Part shown: one piece after another, positions 7,847-17,133 of the stretch
Layout: each line of letters starts with the position of its first letter
Position numbering within the stretch: position 1 is the first letter of the stretch
Assembly: GCF_001591045.1 (NCBI RefSeq)
Contig: NZ_BCUA01000002.1
Location: 62,001 to 126,000 of the forward strand
Source: Sphingopyxis granuli NBRC 100800
GTDB lineage: Bacteria > Pseudomonadota > Alphaproteobacteria > Sphingomonadales > Sphingomonadaceae
Reading direction: 5' to 3'
DNA: 64,000 nt
The notes under the pieces: generated by a model
Seen by the model: only the letters and a program-made list of their open reading frames with translations
Databases searched by the model: none
Told to the model about the DNA's origin: nothing
Position numbers and translations under genes: made by a program

Positions 7847-10165
7847 TCAGGACGGAAGCCCGAGGATCGACTTGGCGATGATGTTCTTCTGGATCTCCGT
7901 GGTGCCGCCCAGGATGGTGAAGACGCGCTGGTAGATATAGTTGGCGGTCGCCGTCCGGGTGAAATCCTCCGCCGGACCGAACCGGCGTTCGGGTGCGCGG
8001 CTGTCGGCGAACGAAAAGGGCAGCGCGTCCTCGCCGAGCATCTCCATGTTGAACTCGGCGATATCCTGGCCGAGCAATGTCGCGGCGATCATCGCCATCG
8101 ACACATCCTGCCCCACCGAGCCGGTTTCCCGGATGTCGGCGAGCAGGCGCGCGATCCACGCGTCGAGGGCGCGCATCCGTATCTTCAGCATCGTCAGCCG
8201 GGCCTTCAGGGCGGGGTGGTCGCCGAAGGGGCGACCGGCGGCGTCGAGCCGCCCGGCCGAACGGACCGCGCGGCCCATGGCCTGACGCAGGGCGAGCGAT
8301 CCGAGCACCCCCAATCGTTCGTGCGACAGCAGATATTTGGCGATCGACCAGCCGCGCCCCTCTTCGCCGACGCGATTCTCGACGGGCACTTCGACGTCCC
8401 GGAAGAAGACCTCGTTGAAGCCGTGATGTCCGTCGGCCGAGATGATGGGCCGCACCGTGATGCCGAACGAGCGCATGTCGGCGAGCAGGAAGGTGATGCC
8501 GTCCTGTCGCCTTTCCTCGCGGCTCGTCCGGACGAGCATGAATATCCAGTCGGCGTGCTGCGCCGCGGTGGTCCAGATCTTCTGGCCGTTCACGACATAA
8601 TGATCGCCGTGCCGGTCCGCGCGCGTCTGGAGCGAGGCAAGGTCGCTGCCGGCACCCGGCTCCGAATAGCCCTGACACCAGGAGGTCGTGCCCGCCATGA
8701 TCCCCGGCAGATGGCGCGCCTTCTGCTCGGCGGTGCCGAACGCATTGAGGATCGGCCCGGCCATCTTGATCCCGAACAGCGGCAGCCGCGGCGCGTTCAT
8801 CTCTGCGGTGATGGTCTCGAACAGGAACTGCTCGACCACCGAAAAGCCCGGACCGCCCTCCGCCTCGGGCCAACTGTACGCGAACCAGCCCTTGCGGCCC
8901 AGAGCCTGCTCCCATTCGAGGCGAAGGGCCTGCGGCGGCGTGCCTCCAGCCGCCGTGATGGCCCGCGTCTCTGGCGACAATTCGGCCTCGACGAAGGCCC
9001 GGATTTCTTCGCAGAACGTCGCCTCGGCCTCCGAGAGCGGCCCCGCCGTCCCGCCTGGTTCGCCATCGTCGAGCGCCGCGAACCGGTCGCAATGATGCCC
9101 GGCATCGCCGAAGATCGTCGACAGGAAGATGAGCTTTCGGAAATAATGGCTGACGATGCTTTCGTCGGTCGTGCCGATCGCGCCGTGAAACTGCACCGCG
9201 TCCTGACCGACCTTGCGCGCCGCCCGGCATCCCAGCACGCGGGCGGTCGCGACCGCGAGGCTTCGGTCCGCCGTGCCCGCCGCAAGCGCTGCGAAAGCCG
9301 CCCCGGTGGCGACCCGCGTTTCGGCGATCATGCGCAGCAGGTCCACGAGCCGATGCTGGACGACCTGGTTGGCGCCGATCGGACGCCCGAACTGCACCCG
9401 CTGTTTCACATGGTCCAGCGTCAGGTCGAAAAGGGCCTGCATGGCACCAAGCGCCTGGCTCGTCGCGGCGAGCGCCGCGAAGTCGAGCCCATCGTCGAGA
9501 ATCGCCTGCGCCTCCGCCCCCTCCGCGATCAGGCAATCGAGCGGCAGGCCGACGTCGTCGAAGCGGATATCGGCGCCACCTTGATTGTCGATCAGCGCAT
9601 AGCCGTCGCACTCGACGCCGGCGGTCGCGGCGGGAACGAGCAGCAAGGCCGGCGACCCCTCGGCCGACCGCGACGCGACGATCAGCGTGTCGGCATCGCC
9701 GCCGCCGATCACCACCGTCTTGCATCCGGACAGGCGAATGCGATCGCCGTCGACATGGTGGACCGTGGTGCCCGTCCGGCCGAAACGAGCCCCCGGTTCG
9801 GACCAGCCGAACGCCAGCCGCTCGCTGCCCTCGATCACTGACGCCAGACAGGCGGCCGCGCGGGCGGATCGATCGGCCGCGCGCTGGAGAAGCTGGAGGC
9901 CGATCATGTTCGCCAGAACGGGGGCGTCGAAAAGCCCGCGCCCCGTTTCTTCGAGCACGACCGCCGCCGCGGCCAGGCCCCGGTCGAAGCCTCCATGCGC
10001 GGGGTCGAGCCCGGCGAGCAGCAGGCCGCTGTCGCGAACGGCGGCCCAGACGTCGGGATCGCAGCGCCCGGTCGCACCGGCCGAATTCCAGATCGCCGGC
10101 CGCTTCCGTTCGACGAGCCGCCGGACGCTTTCGCGCAGCAGTTCCAGTTCGCTGTCCTCAGCCAC
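7847..10165 (-). CDS. double-domain acyl-CoA dehydrogenase (FadE34-like fusion)
   Basis: Protein of 772 residues made of two complete ACAD units. Unit 1 (about 1-370) has a QFGRPIGANQ motif and QFHGAIGTTDE. Unit 2 (about 385-772) has the flavin motif GYSEPGAGSDLASL and the C-terminal ILGGTTEIQKNIIAK. Ordinary ACADs are about 380-400 residues, so this is a tandem fusion of an alpha- and a beta-type subunit, as in mycobacterial FadE34, which acts on steroid side chains. GTG 10165 is the start, with AAGGGG 6 nt before it. Last gene of the 11-gene operon, 30 nt after the thiolase. Confidence 0.88.
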   Translation of the reverse strand: MAEDSELELLRESVRRLVERKRPAIWNSAGATGRCDPDVWAAVRDSGLLLAGLDPAHGGFDRGLAAAAVVLEETGRGLFDAPVLANMIGLQLLQRAADRSARAAACLASVIEGSERLAFGWSEPGARFGRTGTTVHHVDGDRIRLSGCKTVVIGGGDADTLIVASRSAEGSPALLLVPAATAGVECDGYALIDNQGGADIRFDDVGLPLDCLIAEGAEAQAILDDGLDFAALAATSQALGAMQALFDLTLDHVKQRVQFGRPIGANQVVQHRLVDLLRMIAETRVATGAAFAALAAGTADRSLAVATARVLGCRAARKVGQDAVQFHGAIGTTDESIVSHYFRKLIFLSTIFGDAGHHCDRFAALDDGEPGGTAGPLSEAEATFCEEIRAFVEAELSPETRAITAAGGTPPQALRLEWEQALGRKGWFAYSWPEAEGGPGFSVVEQFLFETITAEMNAPRLPLFGIKMAGPILNAFGTAEQKARHLPGIMAGTTSWCQGYSEPGAGSDLASLQTRADRHGDHYVVNGQKIWTTAAQHADWIFMLVRTSREERRQDGITFLLADMRSFGITVRPIISADGHHGFNEVFFRDVEVPVENRVGEEGRGWSIAKYLLSHERLGVLGSLALRQAMGRAVRSAGRLDAAGRPFGDHPALKARLTMLKIRMRALDAWIARLLADIRETGSVGQDVSMAMIAATLLGQDIAEFNMEMLGEDALPFSFADSRAPERRFGPAEDFTRTATANYIYQRVFTILGGTTEIQKNIIAKSILGLPS

Positions 10166-10195
10166 TCGAAACCCCTTCCTTCTCGGCGATCGGGA

Positions 10196-11434
10196 TCAGC
10201 CGATCCGTTCGATGATGATCGCGGGCGCCATGCCGCCGGCCGCGCACATGGTGACCAGCCCGCGTTCGATGTCGCGCCGTTCGAGTTCGTCGAGGATCGT
10301 GCCGATCAGGATCGCACCGGTGGCGCCGATCGGATGGCCGAGCGCCATGGCCCCGCCGTTCACATTGACCTTCTCGCGGTCGAGATCGAGATCACGGATG
10401 AACTTCTCAGCCACCACGGCGAACGCCTCGTTCACTTCGAAGAGGTCGATGTCCGCGAGTTCCATTCCGGTCTTGCGCAGGATTTTTCGGGCCGCCGGAA
10501 CGGGGGCGTTGAGCATCAGCGTCGGCGAATCCCCGGCGTTGGCCATCGCAACCACGCGGGCGCGCGGTTTCAGGCCATGCGCGCGCGCATAGTCGGGCGA
10601 TGCAAGGAGTAGGGCGGCCGACCCGTCGACGACGCCGGAGGAATTGCCCGCGTGATGGACATGGTCGATCTCGAGCCCGGGGAACGCCCGGGTCACGAGG
10701 TCGCGATAGGTGGTGCCGTCCGCGTCGACCACGATGTCGGCGAGCGCGGCGAAGGAGGGCTTGAGCGCCGCCAGGCTTTCCAGCGTCGTGTTCGGCCGGG
10801 GAAATTCCTCGCGGTCGAGCGCGACGGAGCCACCCTCGCGCACGACGCGGACAAGGCTGCGATCGAAGTGGCCGCCCCGGATCGCATGATCGGCGCGCTG
10901 CTGGCTGAGCAGCGCGAGCGCATCGAGATCGGCGCGGGAAATCCCTTCGATCGTCGCGATCGCGTCGGCGGCGACGCCCTGATGCGACTGGGGATGAGCG
11001 GCGCGCAGGTGCAGATTGCCGCAATCCATGACCGACGGTTTGTCGCTGCCGCGCCGTCCCGGCATCGACATCATCTCCGTGCCGCCGGCGACGACGAGGT
11101 CCTCCTGCCCCGCCATGATCGTGGCGGCCGCGAAGTTCACGGCGCTGATGCCCGAGCCGCAAAAGCGATCGAGCGTGATGCCGCTGCTCTCGACCGCGAA
11201 ACCGGCATCGAGCGCGGTCATCCGGCCGAGGTCGCCGCCCTGCGTATGAACCTGCGCGCTCGTTCCCCAGATCACGTCGTCGACGTCGCGCGTGTCGATC
11301 CCCGTTCGCTCCACCAGCGCGCGCAGCACCGTGGCGCCGAGTTGCTGCGGGTGGATGTCGGCGAGCGCACCCTTGCCCTGCTTGCCGATGCCACGCGGCG
11401 TTCGGCACGCGTCGATGATCCATGCTTCCGGCAT
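10196..11434 (-). CDS. acetyl-CoA acyltransferase (thiolase)
   Basis: Classical thiolase of 412 residues. All catalytic positions are present: nucleophile Cys92 in DRFCGSG, NEAFA, His367 in GGAMALGHPIGATG and Cys397 in CAAGGMAP. It cleaves 3-oxoacyl-CoA with CoA to release acetyl- or propionyl-CoA, the last step of a beta-oxidation turn. It lies 49 nt downstream of a HSD10-like dehydrogenase, which would supply the 3-oxoacyl-CoA. ATG 11434 has GGAAACGGGAA before it. Unlike the Ltp-type thiolase at 15955-17133, it is a true thiolase. Confidence 0.93.
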   Translation of the reverse strand: MPEAWIIDACRTPRGIGKQGKGALADIHPQQLGATVLRALVERTGIDTRDVDDVIWGTSAQVHTQGGDLGRMTALDAGFAVESSGITLDRFCGSGISAVNFAAATIMAGQEDLVVAGGTEMMSMPGRRGSDKPSVMDCGNLHLRAAHPQSHQGVAADAIATIEGISRADLDALALLSQQRADHAIRGGHFDRSLVRVVREGGSVALDREEFPRPNTTLESLAALKPSFAALADIVVDADGTTYRDLVTRAFPGLEIDHVHHAGNSSGVVDGSAALLLASPDYARAHGLKPRARVVAMANAGDSPTLMLNAPVPAARKILRKTGMELADIDLFEVNEAFAVVAEKFIRDLDLDREKVNVNGGAMALGHPIGATGAILIGTILDELERRDIERGLVTMCAAGGMAPAIIIERIG

Positions 11435-11483
11435 TTCCCGTTTCCCTTTCCTGATGTTTCGATCCCTGCCCTGTCGGGCCGGC

Positions 11484-12266
11484 CTATCGCGGCTGCATCC
11501 GGATCGCTCCGTCGAGCCGGACGTGCTCGCCGTTGAAATATCCGCAGGTGATCATCGTCTCCGCGAGCTGCGCGAATTCGTCGACCCGGCCCAGCCGCTT
11601 CGGAAAGGGGACCTGTGAGGCCAGGCTTTGGCGCACCGCCTCGGGCGTGCGGCCAAGGAGGGGCGTGTCGAACAGCCCTGGCAGGATCGTGTTGACCCTG
11701 ATCCCTTCCGACGCAAGATCGCGCGCAACATTGAGCGTCAGCCCGACGATGCCAGCCTTCGAGGCGGCATAGGCGACTTGGCCGATCTGGCCTTCTTTTG
11801 CGGCGATCGAGGCGGTGTTGACGATCACCCCGCGCTCGCCTTCCGCGTCGGGTTCGAGCGCGAGCATCCCGGCCGCGCTGCTGGTGATGCAGCGGAACGT
11901 CCCCAGCAGGTTGATATCGATGATCCGCTCGAAATTCGCCATCGGATAGAGGCGCGCCTCGCCCGTCTCGCGGTCGCGGCCGGCGGTCCTGGCGCCGCCG
12001 CCCACCCCGGCGCAATTGACCAGGATACGCTCCTGCCCATGCGCGGCGCGGGCCTGCGCCAGCCCGGCGGCGACGCTCTCCATGTCCGAAACATCGACCG
12101 GACAGAACAGGCCGCCGATGTCCGCCGCGATCCGTTCGCCGCGTTCACGATCGATGTCGAACAGCGCCACCCGGACGCCGTGCGAGGCGAGACGCCGCGC
12201 CGTCGCCTCGCCGAGACCCGACGCGCCGCCGGTCACGACGGCCGAAACATGCGGACCCAATTCCAT
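11484..12266 (-). CDS. SDR, 3-hydroxyacyl-CoA dehydrogenase type 2-like
   Basis: Short-chain dehydrogenase of 260 residues. NAD-binding motif GGASGLG at 13-19, catalytic Ser153, Tyr166 and Lys170 (YAASK). The overall pattern (SIAAKEGQIGQVAYAASKAG, ARDLASEGIRVNTILPG) is that of the HSD17B10/HADH2 family, which oxidises 3-hydroxyacyl-CoA, including 2-methyl-branched ones, with NAD. Placed between the minimal ACAD (12 nt) and the thiolase, it fits the third beta-oxidation step of the operon. GAAGGAG lies 7 nt before ATG 12266. Confidence 0.88.
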   Translation of the reverse strand: MELGPHVSAVVTGGASGLGEATARRLASHGVRVALFDIDRERGERIAADIGGLFCPVDVSDMESVAAGLAQARAAHGQERILVNCAGVGGGARTAGRDRETGEARLYPMANFERIIDINLLGTFRCITSSAAGMLALEPDAEGERGVIVNTASIAAKEGQIGQVAYAASKAGIVGLTLNVARDLASEGIRVNTILPGLFDTPLLGRTPEAVRQSLASQVPFPKRLGRVDEFAQLAETMITCGYFNGEHVRLDGAIRMQPR

Positions 12267-12278
12267 TTCGATTCTCCT

Positions 12279-13046
12279 TCACGTCGAACGCTGCAGGCCG
12301 ACGACGATCTCGATCGCCGGTGCGTCGTCGTCGAGCACCGCGGCCCCCAGCCGTTCGTCCCAATAGGTGGCGCCGCCGTGCGCCATGCCGAGCGCCCGCA
12401 ACCGCGCGGCAAGACCGCCCAGCGCATGCTCCCCGCTGATGCCGATCGCGCCATGGACCGCATGGGCGGTCGCCGTGACGACGCGGGCCGCGCGCGTGGC
12501 GCGGGACTTGGCGATGGCCACCAGCGCATCCCGGGGCGGACGCCGCCACCCGGCAAAGGCCGCTTCGGTGGCGATGCGCGCAGCGAAGACATGCTCCGCC
12601 ATCACCGCGATCTGGTGCTGCACCGCCTGAAAACGCGCGATGGGCCCGCCGAACTGCTCGCGGACACGCGCATAGTCGACGGTCATGTCGAGCAGCGCCT
12701 CCATGAGGCCGACCATCGAGCCCGCGGCGAGCAGGGCGGCGAGCGGCCGGGCAACGTCGGCGCAGCCGCGATCGACGAGAAACCGTTCGATATCCGCGAC
12801 CGCGAGCGCGTCCGGCTCGTGGCGGCGCGCCACGATGGTCTGCACGACCGGCAGCGCGGGGCGCAGCCGGGCCGCGGCGACCGCGAGGCCGAAGAGGCCG
12901 TCGATCCCGACCCCGGCACCGCCTTCGGATTCGGGCCGGCACAGGTCAAGGAAACCCGCGGCGAGAAGTTCGCCCCACGGGTCGGCGGCGTCCGCCGCGC
13001 GCAGGCAGCGGTCGAACTGTTCGAGCAGAAGCGGATCGATCGTCAT
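12279..13046 (-). CDS. minimal acyl-CoA dehydrogenase-like subunit lacking the middle domain
   Basis: Only 255 residues, against 350-400 for the family. Residues 1-75 resemble part of the N-terminal ACAD helical domain, and residues from about 105 the C-terminal domain (REQFGGPIARFQAVQHQIA, HAVHGAIGISGEHALGG). The beta-barrel middle domain, about 120 residues that normally contact FAD and acyl-CoA, is reduced to a short linker. The ATG overlaps the stop of the full-length ACAD upstream (TGATG), so they are made together. I infer a structural partner in a heteromeric dehydrogenase similar to ChsE1-ChsE2. Codon usage looks like the neighbours and the frame is intact, so it is not a pseudogene. 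Confidence 0.8.
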   Translation of the reverse strand: MTIDPLLLEQFDRCLRAADAADPWGELLAAGFLDLCRPESEGGAGVGIDGLFGLAVAAARLRPALPVVQTIVARRHEPDALAVADIERFLVDRGCADVARPLAALLAAGSMVGLMEALLDMTVDYARVREQFGGPIARFQAVQHQIAVMAEHVFAARIATEAAFAGWRRPPRDALVAIAKSRATRAARVVTATAHAVHGAIGISGEHALGGLAARLRALGMAHGGATYWDERLGAAVLDDDAPAIEIVVGLQRST

Positions 13047-14194
13047 CAGCGAAGCCCCAATCCGCGCGCGATGATCCCGCGCAGCACTTCGCGCGTTCCG
13101 CCGCGCAGCGAGAAGGAGGGCGCCATCGCGGCGGTATAGTCCAGCGCCGCGGCGAGGTCGGCCGGGATCGGCGTGCCGAGCGAGGCGAGATGCTCGGCGA
13201 TCCGTTCGGGAACATCCTGTTCGAAACGGGTCCCCAGATCCTTGACGATCGACGCCTCGGTGACCGGGCTTTCGGGGTCGTCGAGCCGCGCGGTGACGGC
13301 GAGGGACATCTGCCGCAGCGCGCCGAGCTCCGCGATCAGCCGGCCGGCGAGCGCGCGGTCGGTCGCGGTCGTTTCGCGGCGGCCGCGCACGAAGACCAGC
13401 CACTGGTCCAGCAGCACCATGCTCGAATAGAGGCGTTCGGGGCCGCTGCGTTCGAAGGCCAGTTCCTTCATCACCTGCGCCCAGCCTTCGCCCTCGCGCC
13501 CGACGAGCGCATCCTCGCCCAGTTCGACGTCGTCGAAATGTACTTCGGCAAAATGCGCATCCCCCGCCAGATCGAGGATCGGCCGGCGCGTCACGCCGGG
13601 CAGCGAAAGGTCGACGATGAACTGCGACAGCCCCTTTTGCCGATCGCCGGGCTTTCCCGACGTGCGGACGAGCGCGATCATGAAGTGGGCGAGATGGCCG
13701 TTCGTCGTCCAGATCTTCGACCCGTTGAGCCGCCAGCCGCCGCCCGACGGGGTGGCGCTGGTGCGGACGCCGGCCAGGTCGGACCCCGCCCCCGGCTCGC
13801 TCATGCCGATGCAGAAATGCGCCTCGCCGCGGCATATCCGCGGAATATAATGCGCCTGCTGAGCCTCGGTGCCGAAGTTCAGCAGCAGCGGCGCGCTCTG
13901 CCGTTCGGCGATCCAATGCGCGGCGACCGGCGCACCGGCGGCGAGCAGTTCCTCGTTGAGAACGAAGCGCGCGAAATGGCTTCGCCCGCCGCCGCCAAGG
14001 CGGCGCGGCAGCGTCAGCCCCACCCAGCCGCGTTCGGCGAGGCGGGCGCTGAAGGCGGCGTCATAGCCGAGCCACGATCGCGCGCGGCGGCCGGCGGGCA
14101 GTTCGCGAAGCTCCCGGTCCAGAAAGGCCCGGACCTCGCCGCGAAGCGCCTCGTCCCCGGCGGGGATGGCGGTCAGTTCGAGCGGGCGGATCAT
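13046..14194 (-). CDS. acyl-CoA dehydrogenase, catalytic partner
   Basis: ACAD of 382 residues beginning MIRPLELTAIPAGDE. The frame is open to 14251, but the family N-terminus fits ATG 14194. The middle domain carries GMSEPGAGSDLAGVRT (FAD and acyl-CoA contacts) and the end SLRGGTREVLRGIIARGLG. Its stop overlaps the start of the minimal ACAD-like gene by one base. Full-length plus truncated subunits encoded side by side point to an alpha2beta2 enzyme. It sits 70 nt downstream of an acyl-CoA synthetase gene in the 11-gene operon. Confidence 0.87.
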   Translation of the reverse strand: MIRPLELTAIPAGDEALRGEVRAFLDRELRELPAGRRARSWLGYDAAFSARLAERGWVGLTLPRRLGGGGRSHFARFVLNEELLAAGAPVAAHWIAERQSAPLLLNFGTEAQQAHYIPRICRGEAHFCIGMSEPGAGSDLAGVRTSATPSGGGWRLNGSKIWTTNGHLAHFMIALVRTSGKPGDRQKGLSQFIVDLSLPGVTRRPILDLAGDAHFAEVHFDDVELGEDALVGREGEGWAQVMKELAFERSGPERLYSSMVLLDQWLVFVRGRRETTATDRALAGRLIAELGALRQMSLAVTARLDDPESPVTEASIVKDLGTRFEQDVPERIAEHLASLGTPIPADLAAALDYTAAMAPSFSLRGGTREVLRGIIARGLGLR

Positions 14195-14264
14195 GCGCGC
14201 GCTCCGCCGGGCACAGCGGCGCCCGCAGCGGCGCGGCGGCCGCCCTGCCATCGAGGAAGCCGAG

Positions 14265-15962
14265 TCATCTTTTTTCGATCACGATCGACGACGCCGCGCG
14301 GTCCCAGGTCGCGGCGGTGATGCCCTCGGCCCGCAGTCGGTGCTTCATCACGCGCCCAGTGGGCGTGCGCGGCAGTTCGGTGCGGAACTCGATGAAGCGG
14401 GGAACGGCGTAATAGGGAACGCGCTCGATCGACCACCGGCACAATTCCTCCGCGTCGACCGTCATGCCGTCGCGCGGAATCGCCACCACCTTCAGCTCGT
14501 CCTCCGACACCTCGGACGGAACGGCGTGGACCGCCACATCCTCGATCGCGGGATGGGCGCGAAAGACCGCCTCGATCTCGAAACTCGAAATATTCTCGCC
14601 GCCGCGGCGCAGATAATCCTTCTTGCGATCGACGAAGGTCAGATAGCCGTCGGCGTCGATCGACACGATGTCGCCCGAGTGGAACCAGAGGTCGCCGAAC
14701 ACCGCCATCGTCTCGACCGGGCGCCCCCAGTAGCCGGTGAACATGACGTTGGGGCGCACCGGACGCAGCAGCAGTTCGCCTGGCACGCCGGGCGGGCATT
14801 CCTCGCCCCGGTCGTCGACGACGCGTGCATCGAAGTCGGGCGACAAGATGCCCGACGTCCCCGGCCTTTCCCGGCCGATGCGGCGATAGGCGACCGGCGC
14901 CGCCTCGGTCATGCCGAACGCATGGTTCCCGACGATCGCCGTTCCGAAGCGTTCGCGCCAGATCGTCTCGATCGGGGGCGGAAAGGGAACCCCCAGCGCA
15001 CAGCGCACCTGGCCGAAGCAGCGCGCCGCGACATCGCTGTCGGGGGCGTGGGCGATCAGCGCGATCATCGACCCCATCAGATTGACCTGCGTCGCCCCGC
15101 TCGCCTCCACCTCGCACCAGAAGCGGCCGAGCGAAAAGCGTTCGAGCAGGACGGACCGGGCACCGACCATCATTGAGGCGAGGATCAGGTTCGTGGTCGC
15201 GGCGATGTGGAAAAGCGGCAGCGGGCTGAGCACGACATCGTCCTGGCGGCGGTCGGTCGCCTCGCGGACCCGGCCGCTCATCGTCAGGACATAGCCGTGC
15301 GGGAGCGCGCAGCCCTTCGACGGCCCGGTGGTGCCGGAGGTGTAGATGATCAGCGCGATGTCGCCGGGCTCGACCCGCGACGCGACGGGCTCGTCGCCGC
15401 ATGCGCGCAGGAGCGAGAAGTCGGGAAATTCATCGCCCTGCCCCCCGCGCGCGATGATGGTGCGCAGCGCCGTCAGTTCGGACCGGATCGCCGTCACGCG
15501 CGGGATGTAATGCGCCTCCGCGATCAGCAGCGCCGATCCCGCGTCGTTGATCTGGTGGCTGAGGAAGCCGCCCTTCAGGGCGGTGTTGAGCGGCACCGCG
15601 ATCGCGCCCAGCTTGTTAATCGCAAACCAGATGAGGACGGCGTCGTCGCTGTTGTCGAGCATCGTCGTGACCGTCGCGCCCTTGACCACCCCCTGCGCCT
15701 CCAGCCCGCGGGCGAGCCGGTCCGCCTCGCGGTCGAACGCGGCGAAGCTGTAGGAAACGTCGCCGAACTCCAGAAAGGTCCGATCGGGCCATTGGCGCAC
15801 CGCCTCGGCGAGCAGGCCGGGGATCGTCATCTGGCCCGCCTGGCTCCAGAGCGGCCCCGCGTCCGCCGGGCGGTAGGGGCGCGCCGCCGATGTCGGGGCG
15901 GATTCTGCGGATTCGGAAGGGACAGGCATCGGCTCCAACTCTCTCGCCATCATGTCATGCAT
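14265..15962 (-). CDS. AMP-dependent acyl-CoA synthetase
   Basis: ANL-superfamily ligase of 565 residues: P-loop YTSGTTGPSKG, FGMTEAAP (A5), HSGDIVSIDADGYLTFVDRKKD (A7/A8 region) and RRGGENISSFEIE. It activates a carboxylic acid as acyl-AMP and transfers it to CoA. The A10 lysine that contacts the adenylate is replaced: LPRTPTGRVMK has Arg537 where GK is expected. The start overlaps the end of the Ltp-like gene by 8 nt; internal ATGs at 15953 and 15950 are possible. Probably activates the substrate or an intermediate of the operon's pathway. Confidence 0.88.
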   Translation of the reverse strand: MHDMMARELEPMPVPSESAESAPTSAARPYRPADAGPLWSQAGQMTIPGLLAEAVRQWPDRTFLEFGDVSYSFAAFDREADRLARGLEAQGVVKGATVTTMLDNSDDAVLIWFAINKLGAIAVPLNTALKGGFLSHQINDAGSALLIAEAHYIPRVTAIRSELTALRTIIARGGQGDEFPDFSLLRACGDEPVASRVEPGDIALIIYTSGTTGPSKGCALPHGYVLTMSGRVREATDRRQDDVVLSPLPLFHIAATTNLILASMMVGARSVLLERFSLGRFWCEVEASGATQVNLMGSMIALIAHAPDSDVAARCFGQVRCALGVPFPPPIETIWRERFGTAIVGNHAFGMTEAAPVAYRRIGRERPGTSGILSPDFDARVVDDRGEECPPGVPGELLLRPVRPNVMFTGYWGRPVETMAVFGDLWFHSGDIVSIDADGYLTFVDRKKDYLRRGGENISSFEIEAVFRAHPAIEDVAVHAVPSEVSEDELKVVAIPRDGMTVDAEELCRWSIERVPYYAVPRFIEFRTELPRTPTGRVMKHRLRAEGITAATWDRAASSIVIEKR

Positions 15963-17133
15963 CGGCGCGCAGCACGACCCCGCTGGTCGGCACCCCGGTT
16001 CCCGCGGTCACCAGCACGTTGCGGCAATCCTCGACCTGGTTGACGGCGGTGCCGCGGATCTGGCGCACCGCTTCGTTCAGGCCGTTCATGCCATGGATAT
16101 ACGCCTCTCCGAGCTGGCCGCCGTGCAGGTTGATCGGCAGTTTCCCGCCATGTTCGATATTGCCGCCGGCGATGAAGTGCCGCGCCTCCCCCCGCGCGCA
16201 AAAACCCAGTTCCTCGAGCTGGAGCAGGACGAAGGGGGTGAAATGGTCGTAGAGGATCGCGCAGTCGATGTCGGAGGGCGCCATGCCGCTCTGCGCCCAG
16301 AGCTGCCGCCCGACCATCGCCATTTCCGGAAGGCAGGCGATGTCGTCGCGCGCATAGCTCGTCATCGCCTCCTGCCCCGCCGCCGCGCCCTGCGCGGCGC
16401 CTGCGATATGGACGGGGCGATGCGGAAGGTCGCGCGCGCGCTCCGCGCTCGTCACGACCACCGCGACGCCGCCGTCGCTTTCCTGGCAGCAATCGAGAAG
16501 GTGAAGCGGATCGACGATCCAGCGCGAGGCCTGATGTTCCTCGATCGTGATCGGCTTTTCGTAGAACCAGGCATTGGGATTGGTGGCCGCATGCTTGCGG
16601 CACGCAACGGCGACGCGCCCGAAATCCTCGCTCGTCGCGCCATATTCATGCATGTAGCGCCGCGCGACCATCGCGATGAACGAGGCGGGCGTGGCCAGGC
16701 CGAACGTGGTGTACCAGCCCATGTTGATGCCCTGCGAGGTCGCCACCGGGACGGCGGGAGCGCCGAAGCGGTTCCCCGACCGTTCGTTGAACGCGCGATA
16801 GCAGACGACATAATCGGCGAGCCCGGCATTGACGGCCAGCGACGCGAGCATGATCGTCGCGCAGGTGCCGCCGCCGCCGTATGGCGTGCGGGTGAAGAAG
16901 CGCAGCCCCTGCATGCCGAGGCTGCGCGCCACGTCGATTTCGGAACTGGTGTCCGACATGAAGGTCACCAGGCCGTCGATGTCGGAGGGCTTGAGACCGG
17001 CGTCGCGCAGCGCGTGCTGCGTGGCCTCGATCGCCAGTTGCAGTTCGGACCGGCCCGACTGCTTGGAAAATTCGGTGGCGCCGATGCCGACGATCGCGGT
17101 CTTTCCGGTCGGAAAGCTGGTTGAACTGGTCAT
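15955..17133 (-). CDS. Ltp2-like thiolase-fold aldolase
   Basis: Protein of 392 residues with the SCP-x/lipid-transfer thiolase fold. The thiolase signature GHPLGATG is replaced by LGEAYIHGMNG, and the active site shows Tyr295 (LYDHFTPF) and Tyr345 (EAYIHG). These match the two tyrosines described for Ltp2, the retro-aldolase that ends cholesterol side-chain removal by releasing propionyl-CoA. Ltp2 works only with the DUF35 domain of ChsH2, and here the gene overlaps by 4 nt (ATGA) the gene for a DUF35-containing fusion protein. I infer a retro-aldol C-C cleaving enzyme. A simple thiolase role is unlikely because the GHP motif is missing. Confidence 0.85.
   Translation of the reverse strand: MTSSTSFPTGKTAIVGIGATEFSKQSGRSELQLAIEATQHALRDAGLKPSDIDGLVTFMSDTSSEIDVARSLGMQGLRFFTRTPYGGGGTCATIMLASLAVNAGLADYVVCYRAFNERSGNRFGAPAVPVATSQGINMGWYTTFGLATPASFIAMVARRYMHEYGATSEDFGRVAVACRKHAATNPNAWFYEKPITIEEHQASRWIVDPLHLLDCCQESDGGVAVVVTSAERARDLPHRPVHIAGAAQGAAAGQEAMTSYARDDIACLPEMAMVGRQLWAQSGMAPSDIDCAILYDHFTPFVLLQLEELGFCARGEARHFIAGGNIEHGGKLPINLHGGQLGEAYIHGMNGLNEAVRQIRGTAVNQVEDCRNVLVTAGTGVPTSGVVLRADA

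Noticed and set aside
12279-13046. Short ACAD as a frameshifted pseudogene
   Set aside because: The reading frame is continuous, coupled by TGATG and lacks remnants of a middle domain in other frames.
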